A stretch of DNA of 64,000 bases, from assembly GCA_954871525.1 (NCBI GenBank), contig OX940861.1, positions 6,928,842-6,992,841 of the forward strand. Reading direction: 5' to 3'. The first letter of the stretch is position 1, and each line of letters opens with the position of its first letter. Shown one piece after another: positions 48,252 to 59,520 of this stretch. This DNA is from Parietaria judaica. Taxonomy: Eukaryota > Streptophyta > Magnoliopsida > Rosales > Urticaceae. The notes below the pieces were generated by a model, which saw nothing but the letters and a program-made list of their open reading frames with translations, had not been told where the DNA came from and made no database searches. The position numbers were made by a program, and so were the translations under genes.

Positions 48252-49053
48252 GATATAGCAGAGCTTATGTTTCACCCAATTGTTGTATCTTAGGAATGTA
48301 TAATCGAGCTAAAAAATTGAGTTAGAGTTGAGCTAGGTATTGATCGTTATCAAGAATTAAAAGAGCGGAAAAAGTTCATGAACTTTGTGTTCGGATTTTA
48401 TTTAAAGCTTCATTTATATGGGTCCATGAAGTCTCGATATTGGACTTTTTGGGTGAGATCGTGATGAATGAAATTTATGTTAAAAATATGTGAAAATGAT
48501 TGATCGGAATCATATTTGAAAGAAATTATTGAATTGAAATATTTGTAATTACAAAATAAGAATCAAACAACTCTCGTGCTAATGTAAATAATTACTCGTC
48601 ATGTTAATTAAATAATTGTTATTACAATTTAATTATTTATTTTTATCTAAATATAATGTCGTCTAATTATATTAATGTCAATTTTTTCAATTAAAGGAGG
48701 AGAAAACTAATTCAGGTTAATCTTTAATGGTGTGAAAATTGAAATAGTAATGTGTCATTTTCCCATCCTTTAGATTAGCTTAGTGGAACTTTTAGACAGA
48801 ATAAAGATAGTAATTGAATAAGAAAAAAATCTTGGTCCACTCTCTTCATCTCAAATATTTTTCAAAAAGCCATGACGATGAAATTACTTTGTGATCATTT
48901 TCTAAAAGTCAATCTCCTTTTATTTTCAGCATTTATTTCTTTTTATTTACTTTCTTTATTTCATTACTTTTATTTTTCTTTTAGTTTATTTGCTGCCTTT
49001 GTTGTGTTTTCTTGACGGACAAGACTCATTTTCTTTTAAACAATAGTTGCATG
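48252..49053. other. HEMB1 3' region and intergenic
   Basis: 3'UTR and AT-rich spacer up to the TRIM element. No gene recognised. Confidence 0.5.
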
Positions 49054-50525
49054 AGTTTTGATGTAGAGCGGACTATGAAGAATACGAAGAACAATTCTTT
49101 ACGAGATAACACTTGACTTTCTCAAACAGTCAAACAAAAAGCTTAATTTTTTTATATCATTTTCCACCCCTCGATACATTACGCAGAGTGTCTCTTATAC
49201 AAAAACATTTTACTTATTTGCCTATCACGAAAGAATAATCAAGCAATAAATAGCAAAATAAAAGAAAATAAAAGCATTAACATGAATAAATAAATGAGTG
49301 ATTTTGTGGGATTTGAAGATATCATGTACTGCATTATTTGCATTATTCTCCTCGTCGTAGAAAAAAATCGTCCTCGAATTTTGGCCTTCGTCTCGTGACG
49401 CAACTCCACCGCCATCACCGCCATCGTCGCTCTTATATCGCCGCCATATCCTTCTCCGTAAGAAGACTTCCTCAAAACTGCACTTTCGCCTATATCGTGT
49501 GATTCCTTCAATAATTATTTTTCGTCCGCCGCGCTCGTGCCGTTCCGCAGGATGTGGTTGTGTTAAGTCTCCGCGTGTGTGCATCGCTCCCGAACTCTCG
49601 ATACATCCGTTTTTGACATCTACGGTCGTGCTTGACTTGATATTTGGAGCCTCGTTCGCGTTCGTCAAGGCCGTCACTGCAATGGACTCCATCGGTGCAG
49701 CCACTTCAGTGGCCTTGATCGAAACCAAAACCATTTCATCATACGCAACTTCCTCTTGCTTGGTGCACATGTTGTCGTTGTATACGGCCTCATTGAAAAC
49801 GGTTTTAGCGTACTCCGCCTCATCGTACACGGGCTCGTCGTAAACAACTTCGTTGTACTCATCGTACATGGGTTCGTCGTACTCCGTCTCGCCGTAAACC
49901 GATTCGTCGTACACGGCCTCGCCGTGCTCCATCTCATCGTACGTCGTTTCGTCGTACTCCGGGATAGCTACCTGGAATGCTGCTACCCATCGCGCATCTT
50001 CTGCGACCGCCTCACATCGACGCATCGCGTGACCGTAGCCGCCAAAATTCTGTTAGAACAGGTTTTCTCGGTCGGACTCGTCTTGGCGTCGTTGCTCCAT
50101 TTGATCCTGCATCATTGCAGCCATCCGACGGATCAACAATTCCACCTGAGAACGGAATCCATCGACCTCTTCTCGTCTCACCATATCCTCTACGAAAGTG
50201 TCGTGAACGGCTTGCTTCTTCGGTGCCTCTGCACAGAAACGAGGATACCAACTGATGTAGAGCAGACTACGAAGAATACGAAGAACACGTCTTTGCGAGA
50301 TAACACTCGACTTTCTCAAGCAAAAAGCTTAATTTTTTTATATCATTTTCCACCCCTCCATACAATACGTAGTGTCTCTTATACAAAAACAATCTTACTT
50401 ATTTGCCTATCGGGAAAGAATAATAAGCAATAAATAGCAAAATAAAAGAAAATAAAAGCATTAATATGAATATGTAAATGAGTGATTTTGTAGGATTTGA
50501 AGATATCATGTACTGCATCAAGTTT
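49054..50525 (-). mobile_element. TRIM-type small LTR retrotransposon (1462 bp), TSD AGTTT
   Basis: LTRs of 278 bp (49059-49336) and 268 bp (50253-50520) in direct orientation, with ends TGATG..CATTA/CATCA; AGTTT flanks at 49054-49058 and 50521-50525. On the minus strand the sequence after the 5' LTR (50252 downward) reads GTTGGTATCCTCG, matching the first seven bases of the usual initiator-Met primer site TGGTATC. The 0.9-kb interior has a gag-like frame but no protease, integrase or reverse transcriptase, so it is non-autonomous. The LTRs have diverged, so it is not a brand-new insertion. Confidence 0.88.
49337..50252 (-). pseudogene. TRIM internal gag-like reading frames with YDE repeats
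   Basis: A minus-strand frame with MVRREEVDGFRSQVELLIRR and an acidic/Gln stretch (50190-50053) resembles the N-terminal gag of gypsy-type plant elements. It is followed, after a frame break near 50053, by a longer frame (50025 down into the 3' LTR) with about a dozen Y-D-E / V-Y-D-E triplet-type repeats (about 49960-49740). The ORF runs into the LTR. No enzymatic motif. I treat it as a relic; the acidic repeat could be a degenerate coding minisatellite. Confidence 0.5.
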
Positions 50526-50610
50526 ATTTTCAAATTTAATCAAATAGAAAAGTCGATGTAACAGAATTTTGCGGTTTTCACTAAGCACGTCTACATCACT
50601 TACCTTGGTA

Positions 50611-50935
50611 TCGACGTTGACTTACGATACTTCGGGACAATCTACAAAAAGAATCCATTTGTTTTGACGTTGACTTTTGTATGTAGGTCAAACCCGCTCT
50701 ATTACAAGGATATAATTAGACTTCTCCGCAACAACTTTCATACTTCCTCAACTATGTTTCCATGCCATCCCGCTCGCTCGGGTATCAGGGGAATACTCGA
50801 AGATCAAAGCCGATGGAGAAATTCATCGATAAAGAAAAAGATATGTTAGTCGTCGCTGTGCCTCCGAAGGGCCGGCGCCGACAAAATCCTCACAAAGCGA
50901 TTTGGTATTCCCGAATAAATTCTAGTATTCATCAT
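50611..50935 (+). pseudogene. Decayed duplicate of HEMB1 exons 11-12
   Basis: From about 50611 the sequence parallels HEMB1 intron 10, exon 11 and exon 12: AAAAAGAATCCATTTGTTTT is shared with 47887, then GGTCAAACCCGCTCT, GATATAATTAGACTTCTCCG, GGTATCAGGGGAATA, and CTCCGAAGGGCCGGCGCCGA shared with 48173. Intron sequence is retained, so it is a genomic duplicate, not a retrocopy. Frame breaks and stops remove any product. The TRIM separates it from the parent gene. Confidence 0.88.
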
Positions 50936-51015
50936 TTACGAGGCGATCTAATGGAACGCAAATGCTTACTATTAGGGTTGCTACAAAATTTGATTTTCTA
51001 AGCACTACATTAATC

Positions 51016-53637
51016 TCAAGCTGTACATGATAATTGCGGTACTAAGCTTCGTTGTCTAACAAGCTCGTGAAGATCGTGAACAATCTTAAACACGGCATCC
51101 GGCTTCGCCAGTTTCAGTGCGTTCCGCGACATGGCCTCGAGTTCGTCCGCTTTCGGACCAAACCATTGAGCAACGATTTTCGCTATTTCTTTTGGAGATT
51201 TAGAGTACTTTCCACATCCATTTTCAACTACGTAAGGCACATTTCCAACTTCCTGTAACGATGTTACAAACGCTGTTAGAAGATGAAGAAACAGAAACCG
51301 GAAAATCACATCTAATTTAATGATATAAAAATTAATTACCTGTCCTGCGATATAATCATTCAAAATTATAGGCACCCCTCGAATCATGGCTTCTGCGATT
51401 GTCCCAGGGCCGGCCTATATGAGGAATCATTATAACAAGTTTTTAAGCCTTTTTTTTAATAATTAAATTAGAGAAAACCGTGAACGTTACCATGAGAGAA
51501 AAGAATTTACCTTGGTTATAATGCAGTCACAAGCTCCCATGCATTCTTCCATTTTACTGACAAACCCCTTCACCTATAACACAACCAATTTATCAAATTG
51601 AACTCCGTGTTTTGTTATATAATCGAAATCATCATCAAACGGCATTTATATGGAGAATTTTGAGTAAAAATGATAGTTCAGACGGCAAATAGCAATAGAA
51701 ATGAATATTTGGTGGAGAAAGTGCACCATTATCAAAATTAAGGGTGGATTGAAGCCATTTACTCTTGTACGATTAAGTAGGGTGAAAAGAACCGATCGAT
51801 ACCTCAACGGGAACTTTCCAATCAATCGAACTCAATTTCTTGACGAGCTTTTTATTTCGACCACATATCACGAGAATCTGACCTCTCGCCTCGCCAAGAG
51901 CATCATCGTACAATGAATCACTGAGCGCCCGAGCAGTGGCCTCAATGGGGCCCATCCCTTCTCCTCCTCCCATCAACAAAACGGCTGGGAGATCCTCATC
52001 CATACCCAGCTCTTTCCTTAATTCAATCTACACACACAAAAGCAAATTAGCGCAAATGCCAGCAAGAAAAAGAAATTATACAAGTCTAAGCATATATTCA
52101 TAGTCATTGAAGACAATGCAATAACAGATAGTTTATTGTCTTATTGATCTTGTCGCGAATCCAGGATCGATGAATCCCTTTTTTTTCTTCCTATAATGCC
52201 TACAAAACCGTAGAGAGAAACTAAGCTAATATTACTGTCATTCACTAAATAAACTCGGCTTCCTCTTCTCCTTGTTCAAAACTGACTGTTTCAATAGGAA
52301 AACACTACATGGGGCCGAGCCCCAACCCTAAAACATAACTACTCAAACCATATGAATAATGTTAGTCAACAGAACCAAAAGAAACAGTCACGGTTAATAG
52401 GAACCAACCTTCGGTCTCACAGGCTTAACAAACGAAGGTCTCACAGGGAGCCCGTAAACCTTGATCTGCGAAGGCTTGAGCCCGGCCTTGTGTGCTCGCC
52501 TTTCTACCTCAGACGTCGGGCAGTAGCATCTCGTCACAAGCTTATGAAACCTATACGATGAGATGCACAATGAGAGAAGTGCATGAATGCGAGAATATGA
52601 ACAATAAGCCGAGGATCGAAACCGACCACGTAGGATGGCAAGTGCTTAGATCCGTGACTACAGTGGTGAACACGATCTTGTCAAGAAGACCCTTCGATCT
52701 CAAGATTCGAAGCGGGACATGTTGCATCAATGGATGAACACTGATGATGATATCAGGTTGATACTTCATGAGCCCTTTCGCCACCTCTCTACAGATCATT
52801 CACAGAACCAGAGTTCAATCAATATTCAACTCCCTCATGAGATTTCTTTAGAGCGAGAACAAGAACAAGCCTAACCGAGCTATGAACGTCGAAGTTGCAG
52901 CGAAATTCGACTGGTGAATAACCCGCGGCGCGGTTCCGTAATACGTCATCCTCCACAGAGAACCGTGCTTCACCAGGAAGTTATAGCTCCTGGGAAGTTG
53001 GTTGAACGGCCATGGCGTGTGTTCAGACCACAAATCAGTAACAAACACCTGTTAAACTCACTCTCTTAAGCCTCAAGAACACAAAGAAACTTTGAAGAAT
53101 TCGGTCTTCCAACCAAGAGTGGTAAATTACCTGATACTCATCCCCGAATTGCTCATTGAAAGCCGCCTTTATCGCCTCTGCGGAGGCTCGGTGTCCGCCC
53201 CCGGTGTCGCTCATCAAGATGAGGACGCGCATAGGGCTGTTGGCCTCGACGCCATTCGCGGGCAACGCGCTCTCCTCCACGGCCTCGATGCCGTTGAGCC
53301 CATTGCCGCCGTCGCTGTCCTTGACGTCGTTGTTGCAATTCCCTACGGAGGCGAAGCCGATCGGGATCCGCTCGCAGTGGGAGCGAATCGCACGGTTGAA
53401 ATTGACGACGAGCTTGCTGATTCTGGAGGCGTTCTTGGCGCCCAGGCTCAGCGACGCGCTCGGCCTGAGCCGCTTGACAGAGACGGAGTCGGCGAAGGCG
53501 AAATTGGAGAGGAACGAAGTCTGGCCATCGGAGCCTGAGCTCCGAAGCTTGGAGGCCAAGGCGAGACGACCCAGTTGCGAGACGAGGGAGTCGGAAATGG
53601 GACATGGCTCTTGAGCCACGGTCGAAGGGTTGTGCAT
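51016..53637 (-). CDS. MGD1: Monogalactosyldiacylglycerol synthase (type A), plastid envelope
   Basis: Transfers galactose from UDP-galactose to diacylglycerol to make MGDG, the main thylakoid lipid, at the inner chloroplast envelope (GT28 family). Eight exons on the minus strand in one frame: 53637-53131, 53048-52876, 52788-52627, 52550-52409, 52027-51803, 51573-51511, 51414-51340 and 51252-51016; 527 aa, normal for MGD1. A long N-terminal extension (about 130 residues, Ser/Arg-rich) indicates the type A enzyme with a cleaved transit peptide. The catalytic part opens with [19 protein letters not shown] (about 138-156), then [43 protein letters not shown], the UDP-binding [16 protein letters not shown] and LNDYIAGQE. 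It is convergent with HEMB1 (about 2.8 kb between stops). A TATAAATA box lies at 53850-53843 on the minus strand. Confidence 0.95.
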
Positions 53638-53842
53638 GGTCTGGTTCGCTCAGAGCTGTTCGCGTGAAGGCTTGCCTGAGAGTCGAAGCTTGGCGAGTAA
53701 GAAAAATGGCGGAGAAAGAGAACAGAGGAAGAGGGAGTGTGGGGTTTTGCAAGACGGAAATCTTGGGGATAACTTTGTGGCCACAAAGATTGGATTTTTG
53801 GTGTATTACAGAGTGTGAGAGTATATACTAGTTATATACTAC

Positions 53843-53850
53843 TATTTATA
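53843..53850 (-). promoter_or_regulatory. TATA box of MGD1
   Basis: TATAAATA on the minus strand about 205 bp upstream of the MGD1 start codon, leaving room for a leader of about 170 nt. Confidence 0.55.
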
Positions 53851-53959
53851 CCAATATTGAAAACAAAAACTATATAATATTGCGGCAAAAATACTTGGAA
53901 TTATAACATTTTTAATTATAATATTGAATTGTAAAATTTGAGGCAGTAGTCCTTAACAT

Positions 53960-54434
53960 TTTTAATTAGGGTTAATTACGGCATAAGTCCTCAACCTTAG
54001 GTCAAATGGGGCGGAATGGTCGCAACTCGCAAATCCATTTAATAGCGATAAAAGTATCAAGAGATGGGTTCCGTCCATGTTAGACTGAGGGTTGTTAGTC
54101 GAAAGTCTCACATGGAAATCGAACATCCACGTGACATTGCCACATCACCTGATGTCCACGTGTTATTTCCACGTGGACCCATAAATAAAAAATTGTTTTT
54201 AAAAAACTAAAATAATTGATAAATTTTAAATGTTAAAAATATATCAAAATGCCACGTGGAAATGTCACGTGAATGTTTGACTATCATGTGGGACGTTTGA
54301 CTAACAACCCTTAGTTTAAAATGGGCGGAACTCATCTTTTGATACTCTTACTGCTAATTAAATGGATTTGAGGCCATGCCGCACCAGTTGACCTAAGATT
54401 GAGGACTTATCCCGCGATTAACCCTCTTAATTAT
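53960..54434. mobile_element. MULE-type MITE (457 bp) with 9-bp TSD (8 of 9)
   Basis: The element 53969-54425 begins GGGTTAATTACGGCATAAGT; the right end read inward begins GGGTTAATCGCGGGATAAGT. The flanks TTTTAATTA (53960-53968) and TCTTAATTA (54426-54434) differ at one base. Inner arms carry several CCACGTGG/CACGTG motifs (54129-54282). It lies 0.3 kb upstream of MGD1. Non-coding. Confidence 0.85.
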
Positions 54435-55778
54435 AATATTGATCGTAAATATAGATATTTGAAAATATTAATATTTATAAATGTAGACGTTTCGAATTTC
54501 GATCTTAAGATTTAAATTTTAAGAATTTTTAATTGAAAATTTTGGATTAAAAATAAATTGGATTAGTAAGCATTATATACGATTTTTTGCCAACGTTCTC
54601 ACTTTACTGCTCTTTCATCCAGTGGCGGAATCAGGAATTATGTACCGGGCTTGATGGTTTTTAAAAGCGACACGTCCAAGCTTTAACGGCATATTCTAAA
54701 TTCTATTAAATTATTCAAAGAAAACCAACAGAATTTTATAAATAAAGTAATTAATAGATATTGAGAACTTTGACACTAAAAAATGAGTTTATGTTATAAA
54801 AATTAAAGTAGCAAGTGCTTATGCAGCTATTAACGATAATAACAATATAAAGTTGAACAATAAAAAAATATAGAAAGTGGACGGAGAGATCCACAAAAGC
54901 AGTTATTGGATCATTTTGGTCAAATTGGTCAGTCAAAGTCTTTAGTTTTCATATGAACTCAAGTCGTTTAAAAATGTAAAGCTACACGCTTAATCAAATT
55001 CCACGAACTTCTCATTAATTGGCATTCAAATGGAAAGGAATCACACGTGGTTTTCATGTACAACTTTGACGTTGAAAACCCGAAAGAAACATCCTAAAGT
55101 TTGTTCATTCTTCACTCTCTCACCGTCCAAAACTTTCATATAAGTATATATTAGATATTTGTGACATAAGTACTCAATTTATGACATGAAAAAATAACAT
55201 AATTAAAGTCCAGTGTAGTGAAAACTAAACATAGCCCTCTTTAGTATATTTTTAAAGTTTCTTATTTTTTTTATAAATATTTTTAAGTTTGTTAGTGAGG
55301 GTTTCACTTAATTTTATTTATTTATTTTTTGTTCACTTGATTTTAAAGTTCTGGTTACACCGTATATATATTCAAATTTTATTTCATACATGTTTTATTT
55401 ATGTTATTACGAGCCATATTTTTTGTTTTGTGATTCTTCGGCATTAACTTGTTCTTGGGTTTGTTTTAAGCGATTTTGAGTCTCCGTTTTTATTTTAAAA
55501 ATAAAAAGAAATAAAACATGTCAATGTAAATTATTTTTCTTTCTTTATTTATAAAGGTCACTTATTGTCCTTGTAAATGGACTTGGAATTAACGGGTCAG
55601 AAGTATTTATAAAGGGCTTCATCGGCCCAACAAGGACTCCAAATACTTTTCGAATACAGCCCAAATAAGAAAAACAAATTGAAGCTAATATTTATATACC
55701 CATTGGATTTCATACTTTGAATATACCCATTACTATATACGTCTTATATAGTTGAAAGAATTAAAAAGAGAATATACC
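54435..55778. other. Intergenic with an old hAT-like end
   Basis: CAGTGGCGGAATCAGGAATT near 54621 resembles the start of a common plant hAT/CACTA-type repeat; its partner end was not found. Otherwise AT-rich with no gene. Confidence 0.4.
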
Positions 55779-57960
55779 CATTGTGTTATAAACTAAGAAC
55801 GAGAGAGATTGAGTGAGAGGAAAATAGAGAGTATTATTGCATTGAGAGTGTGCTACCATGAACACCTAAAGCCTCTATTTATAGGGCTAAGGGAGATGGA
55901 GAATAGGAAACATAATAAATGAGAATATTACATTCATGACTATAGTTGACTCTCTAATATTGACATCCAGCAAATCTTGGTATTTATAACACTCCCCCTT
56001 GGATGTCAATGTCATCGTAATACGCATAATTAAGTTTAAGCTGTCTCGTTAAAACCTTTCCAAGAAAACCCAGTGTGGGATAAAACCTTGGTAAAGGAAA
56101 AAGAGTACAGCGCGTATTACTCCCCCTGATGACAAGAACATTTAACTTCTTGGAGCTGTATCATTCCAATCTTGTGAGCCAGTTTCTTTAATTGATGAAG
56201 CTAGTAGCGCCTTACTGAACAAATCCCCCAAATAGAGCTCGATTTCGAATCTTTCACTTTCTTGTAAGTATTTTCCCGCGAACTGAGAGAATTTTATGAT
56301 GATATACTTCATTATCCAATAACGATCCTTATGTCATAGATAACCCGTAAAACAACATAAAAACACAAGTATTCCAAAGATACTATAATGTAATAGATTC
56401 ATCACATGAAACAAAAATTTCATAATATCATAATCATTGGGGTACTCAATGAATATTTCTAAATCGTATAGAGTTCTACTAACTCTTTTATTCTCATTAA
56501 GAGTTTTTCAATCAATATGTTGCCTCAATGAATTCTTCAGAAATTCTTATGGCTTATGTTCAACATAGCAAGAGTAAGGATGTTCTCTATAAATTCATCT
56601 TTAGCATTTCACTTGTTATTTTTCGGGTCTTCAGGATCCATTAAGAATACATAATTCATAAAGACTTGTGATCACATTTGTGAGACGCATATTATAAACT
56701 TAATACTGCCATATATACTATATCCACCACAAAAGGACATTAAATGCCAGGATTCGCGAAATGTTCACATAAATTTAATTCAACATAACTTCGCATATAT
56801 CTTTGTACTCCACTGGCATGCCTACTTTCAAAATGTTTGGACTACTGGTCCAATATCGCGTCTTCATATTTGGCCAACTGTTTTTCAATTTCAATAATTC
56901 AAGATCCTCTATATTTCTTTTCTATTTATATAGCGCTAATTTGTATGTACATGTTGTCGACAATTTCTAATAACTCCCGATCCCATTTATTCAATATAAC
57001 GACACAACTTTCGAGCTCTTTTATACTTCAATAATTTCGAGGTACCTGGTAACCTTTTATGGTTTTGGAATAGTTATGTCTATGGTTTCTTCAGGAAAAC
57101 CTACTTCCTTAATATGGCTCTTTATTTATTTGCTCCATGCAATTTCGTCATTGCCTTTGGGATTCGAGTAATATGTTAATATCATATTTCAATCTGAATA
57201 TCCTACTAGGATTGGAGCCTGACAGTTTGATATATATTCATCATCTCTTCTTTAGTGATTGGCAGTATAAACGAGGATCATATTAATTTCAATTTCTATA
57301 TGTATATTCAACTATCGATCTTCTTCCCCTCTTTGTGATAAAATTATTAGCCATCTCTCATTCTGGAGAGAACCCATCTTATATGTGTTGTGGTGGAGAT
57401 TAAAATATCATATCGCACATAAAAGTATTATAGATGGGAACCTTATAAATCGGGGAGATCTTTAATTTTTAACGTTGGCTTGATGCATGATATCCCTAAT
57501 TCGTTGGGAACTTTGTTTTTAACAATTGTCTATAGTCAATGGAGGTATTAACAAAATATTTGACTAGACCAATAAGGTGATTCTTATACTCATCACATAG
57601 GAAGCCTTTTTCATTTAGCTGGCAACGAAATTCATTTCACAATCTGGAATTATCTCGCAAACTTCAAGTTGCTACTTAATATATATTTCTTGATCATTTT
57701 GTAGATGCATCTACTCATAATATTTCACTAGTCAATATATGGGCCCATAAAGATTCCATGTATGCTAATCGCAACATGCTAATGTTTCAGTAAATACTTC
57801 ACTTTTAATCACCATATGGGAATTCAACGAACCATATAGTTCATTGATAATTTATTTATCCGGGATAATCATATCGATCATTGCTAACATCAAATATGAA
57901 TTCTCAACTGTCTTTGCATCAGTATTGATCCGGTATAGCCTACCGGTAATGCCAACATTC

Positions 57961-58080
57961 GTGAACTTCATGTTCTATTAGTGAACTTCTGGTTCCATTA
58001 GCGAACTTCTAGTTCTATTAATGAACTTCTGGTTCCATTAGTGAACTTCTGGTTCTATTAGTGAACTGCTGGTTCTATCC
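57961..58080. repeat. Six exact-length 20-bp tandem units
   Basis: Units of the form GTGAACTTCTGGTTCYATTA start at 57961 and every 20 bp to 58061; all six keep the length and differ by one to four bases. Twenty is not a multiple of three, so the array is not coding. Confidence 0.95.
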
Positions 58081-58383
58081 ATCATATAATACGTGGGAGA
58101 GAATGATCACTTTCTTTAACTAAAGCTCTTATTTTGAGCATAACTCTTCTGGAGGATATTTCATAAGTTCCGTTTACGCTTATTCATAGTCTCAATAATA
58201 TTGAAGTATCTAAATCATGATACTTTCTCCCCCTTTTTCACGTTTGAGATTATGCAATAAGTTAATCACGTGAACAACACTCATGTTTAGATAATAAAGC
58301 TCATAAGGCTTCCATTATAGATTTACAAACTTAAATAAGTGTTTTTTTGCCATATATCTCAACTTTAAATATTTTCTTTATTA

Positions 58384-58513
58384 TACTTCAAGTAGTAATT
58401 TCAATATAGTTAATTTATTTTCTACTTCATGTAGTAATACCAATATATTTAGTTTATTTTCTACTTCAGGTAGTAATTCCAATATATTTTATTTATTTTC
58501 TACTTCAGGTAGA
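58384..58513. repeat. 39-bp tandem repeat, three units and a partial
   Basis: TACTTCA-GTAGTAAT units start at 58384, 58423, 58462 and 58501, a period of exactly 39 bp. Within the copia-type element. Confidence 0.92.
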
Positions 58514-58839
58514 TGAAATTTTCACAACCCTTTCTTTTCTTTTTCATGTCAAAGAATTTTTTTGTAGGCATCTCTTTGAGATTGGCGTCGACATAACCGC
58601 ACTAATAGCATTGCAATATTCAGTTTGCGATATGCTTATCTTAATAGCTCATAAACCAATTTATTTTAGAGAATAGTACATGTAAATAAGCAATGGATAA
58701 CAATCTAAATAGAATAACAAATAAAACACAAATTATAATCAAATAATAATTATATAAATAAAGCAAATAATGAAAAGAGAATACTAAAGCAAAAATATAG
58801 ACATTGCTAAGAGGTTTTTAGCACTTCAAGTGTTTCAGT

Positions 58840-59520
58840 CAACATTCACTTCGAGGAATGAAATTACTCTTGCCATTTTATCTTTTAAAATATAAAAGTA
58901 GGCATTCTCTTCAGGGAATTGCCTTTTTGAGTTCTTATTTAAGTCATATTCAAGAAGTTGCATTTTCCTTTTTATATTCCTACATTATCTATCCATTTCT
59001 GGTGGTGATGCGATGCCTCGTCGAAAATATTATCATGGGTTTATAAAATTATTTGTCCTCTTCTAGTGGTAATCTAAACTTTTCCCAAGCTTGACAAAGT
59101 TTTGGTTATATACCATTATCTACTTATATTGTATAATACTCACATGTCATTTACTTCAGGAAACACAACATTCGCTCCATTTTGGCGACTCATTTAATTT
59201 TTCGTTAGCTAGAATATAAAATTGGCTTCAGGGAACGATGTTAACTTAGTCTTTGAGCGAGATTAGCTTTTACTAGTTAGCTACTCATAAAATATCGTCA
59301 TTCACTTCAGGTAATATGCATAAAAATTTTATATCTACTTCAGGGAATATTACCATTAAAATGTCATAAAATTATAGTATTCATTCCGGGGAATGTTTAT
59401 TACCCAAAGTAACAAAATGAGGGTATTCACTTCAAGGAATATTGTAGAACTAAAATATTATAATTCACATCAGGGAATATTATTAATAAAAAATTCAATT
59501 CACTTCCGGGAATGTTCCTA
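58840..59520. repeat. Dispersed CTTCAGGGAAT motif array
   Basis: The motif (CA)CTTC(A/C)GGGAAT and close variants occurs about ten times with irregular spacing (for example near 58848, 58908, 59154, 59224, 59304, 59338, 59370, 59430, 59470 and 59503). It continues the ACTTCAGG of the 39-bp array. Non-coding as far as I can tell. Confidence 0.75.

Noticed and set aside
49756..50433. 225-aa hydrophobic plus-strand frame
   Set aside because: Antisense reading of the YDE repeats in the TRIM (Val/Leu/Phe-rich by complement), running into the LTR.
53092..53752. Several long frames on both strands over MGD1 exon 1
   Set aside because: Shadows of a GC-rich exon; only the frame beginning MHNPSTVAQ joins to downstream exons with MGD1 motifs.
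57961..58080. CRISPR-like array
   Set aside because: Units are directly tandem with no unique spacers, and the setting is a plant retrotransposon.
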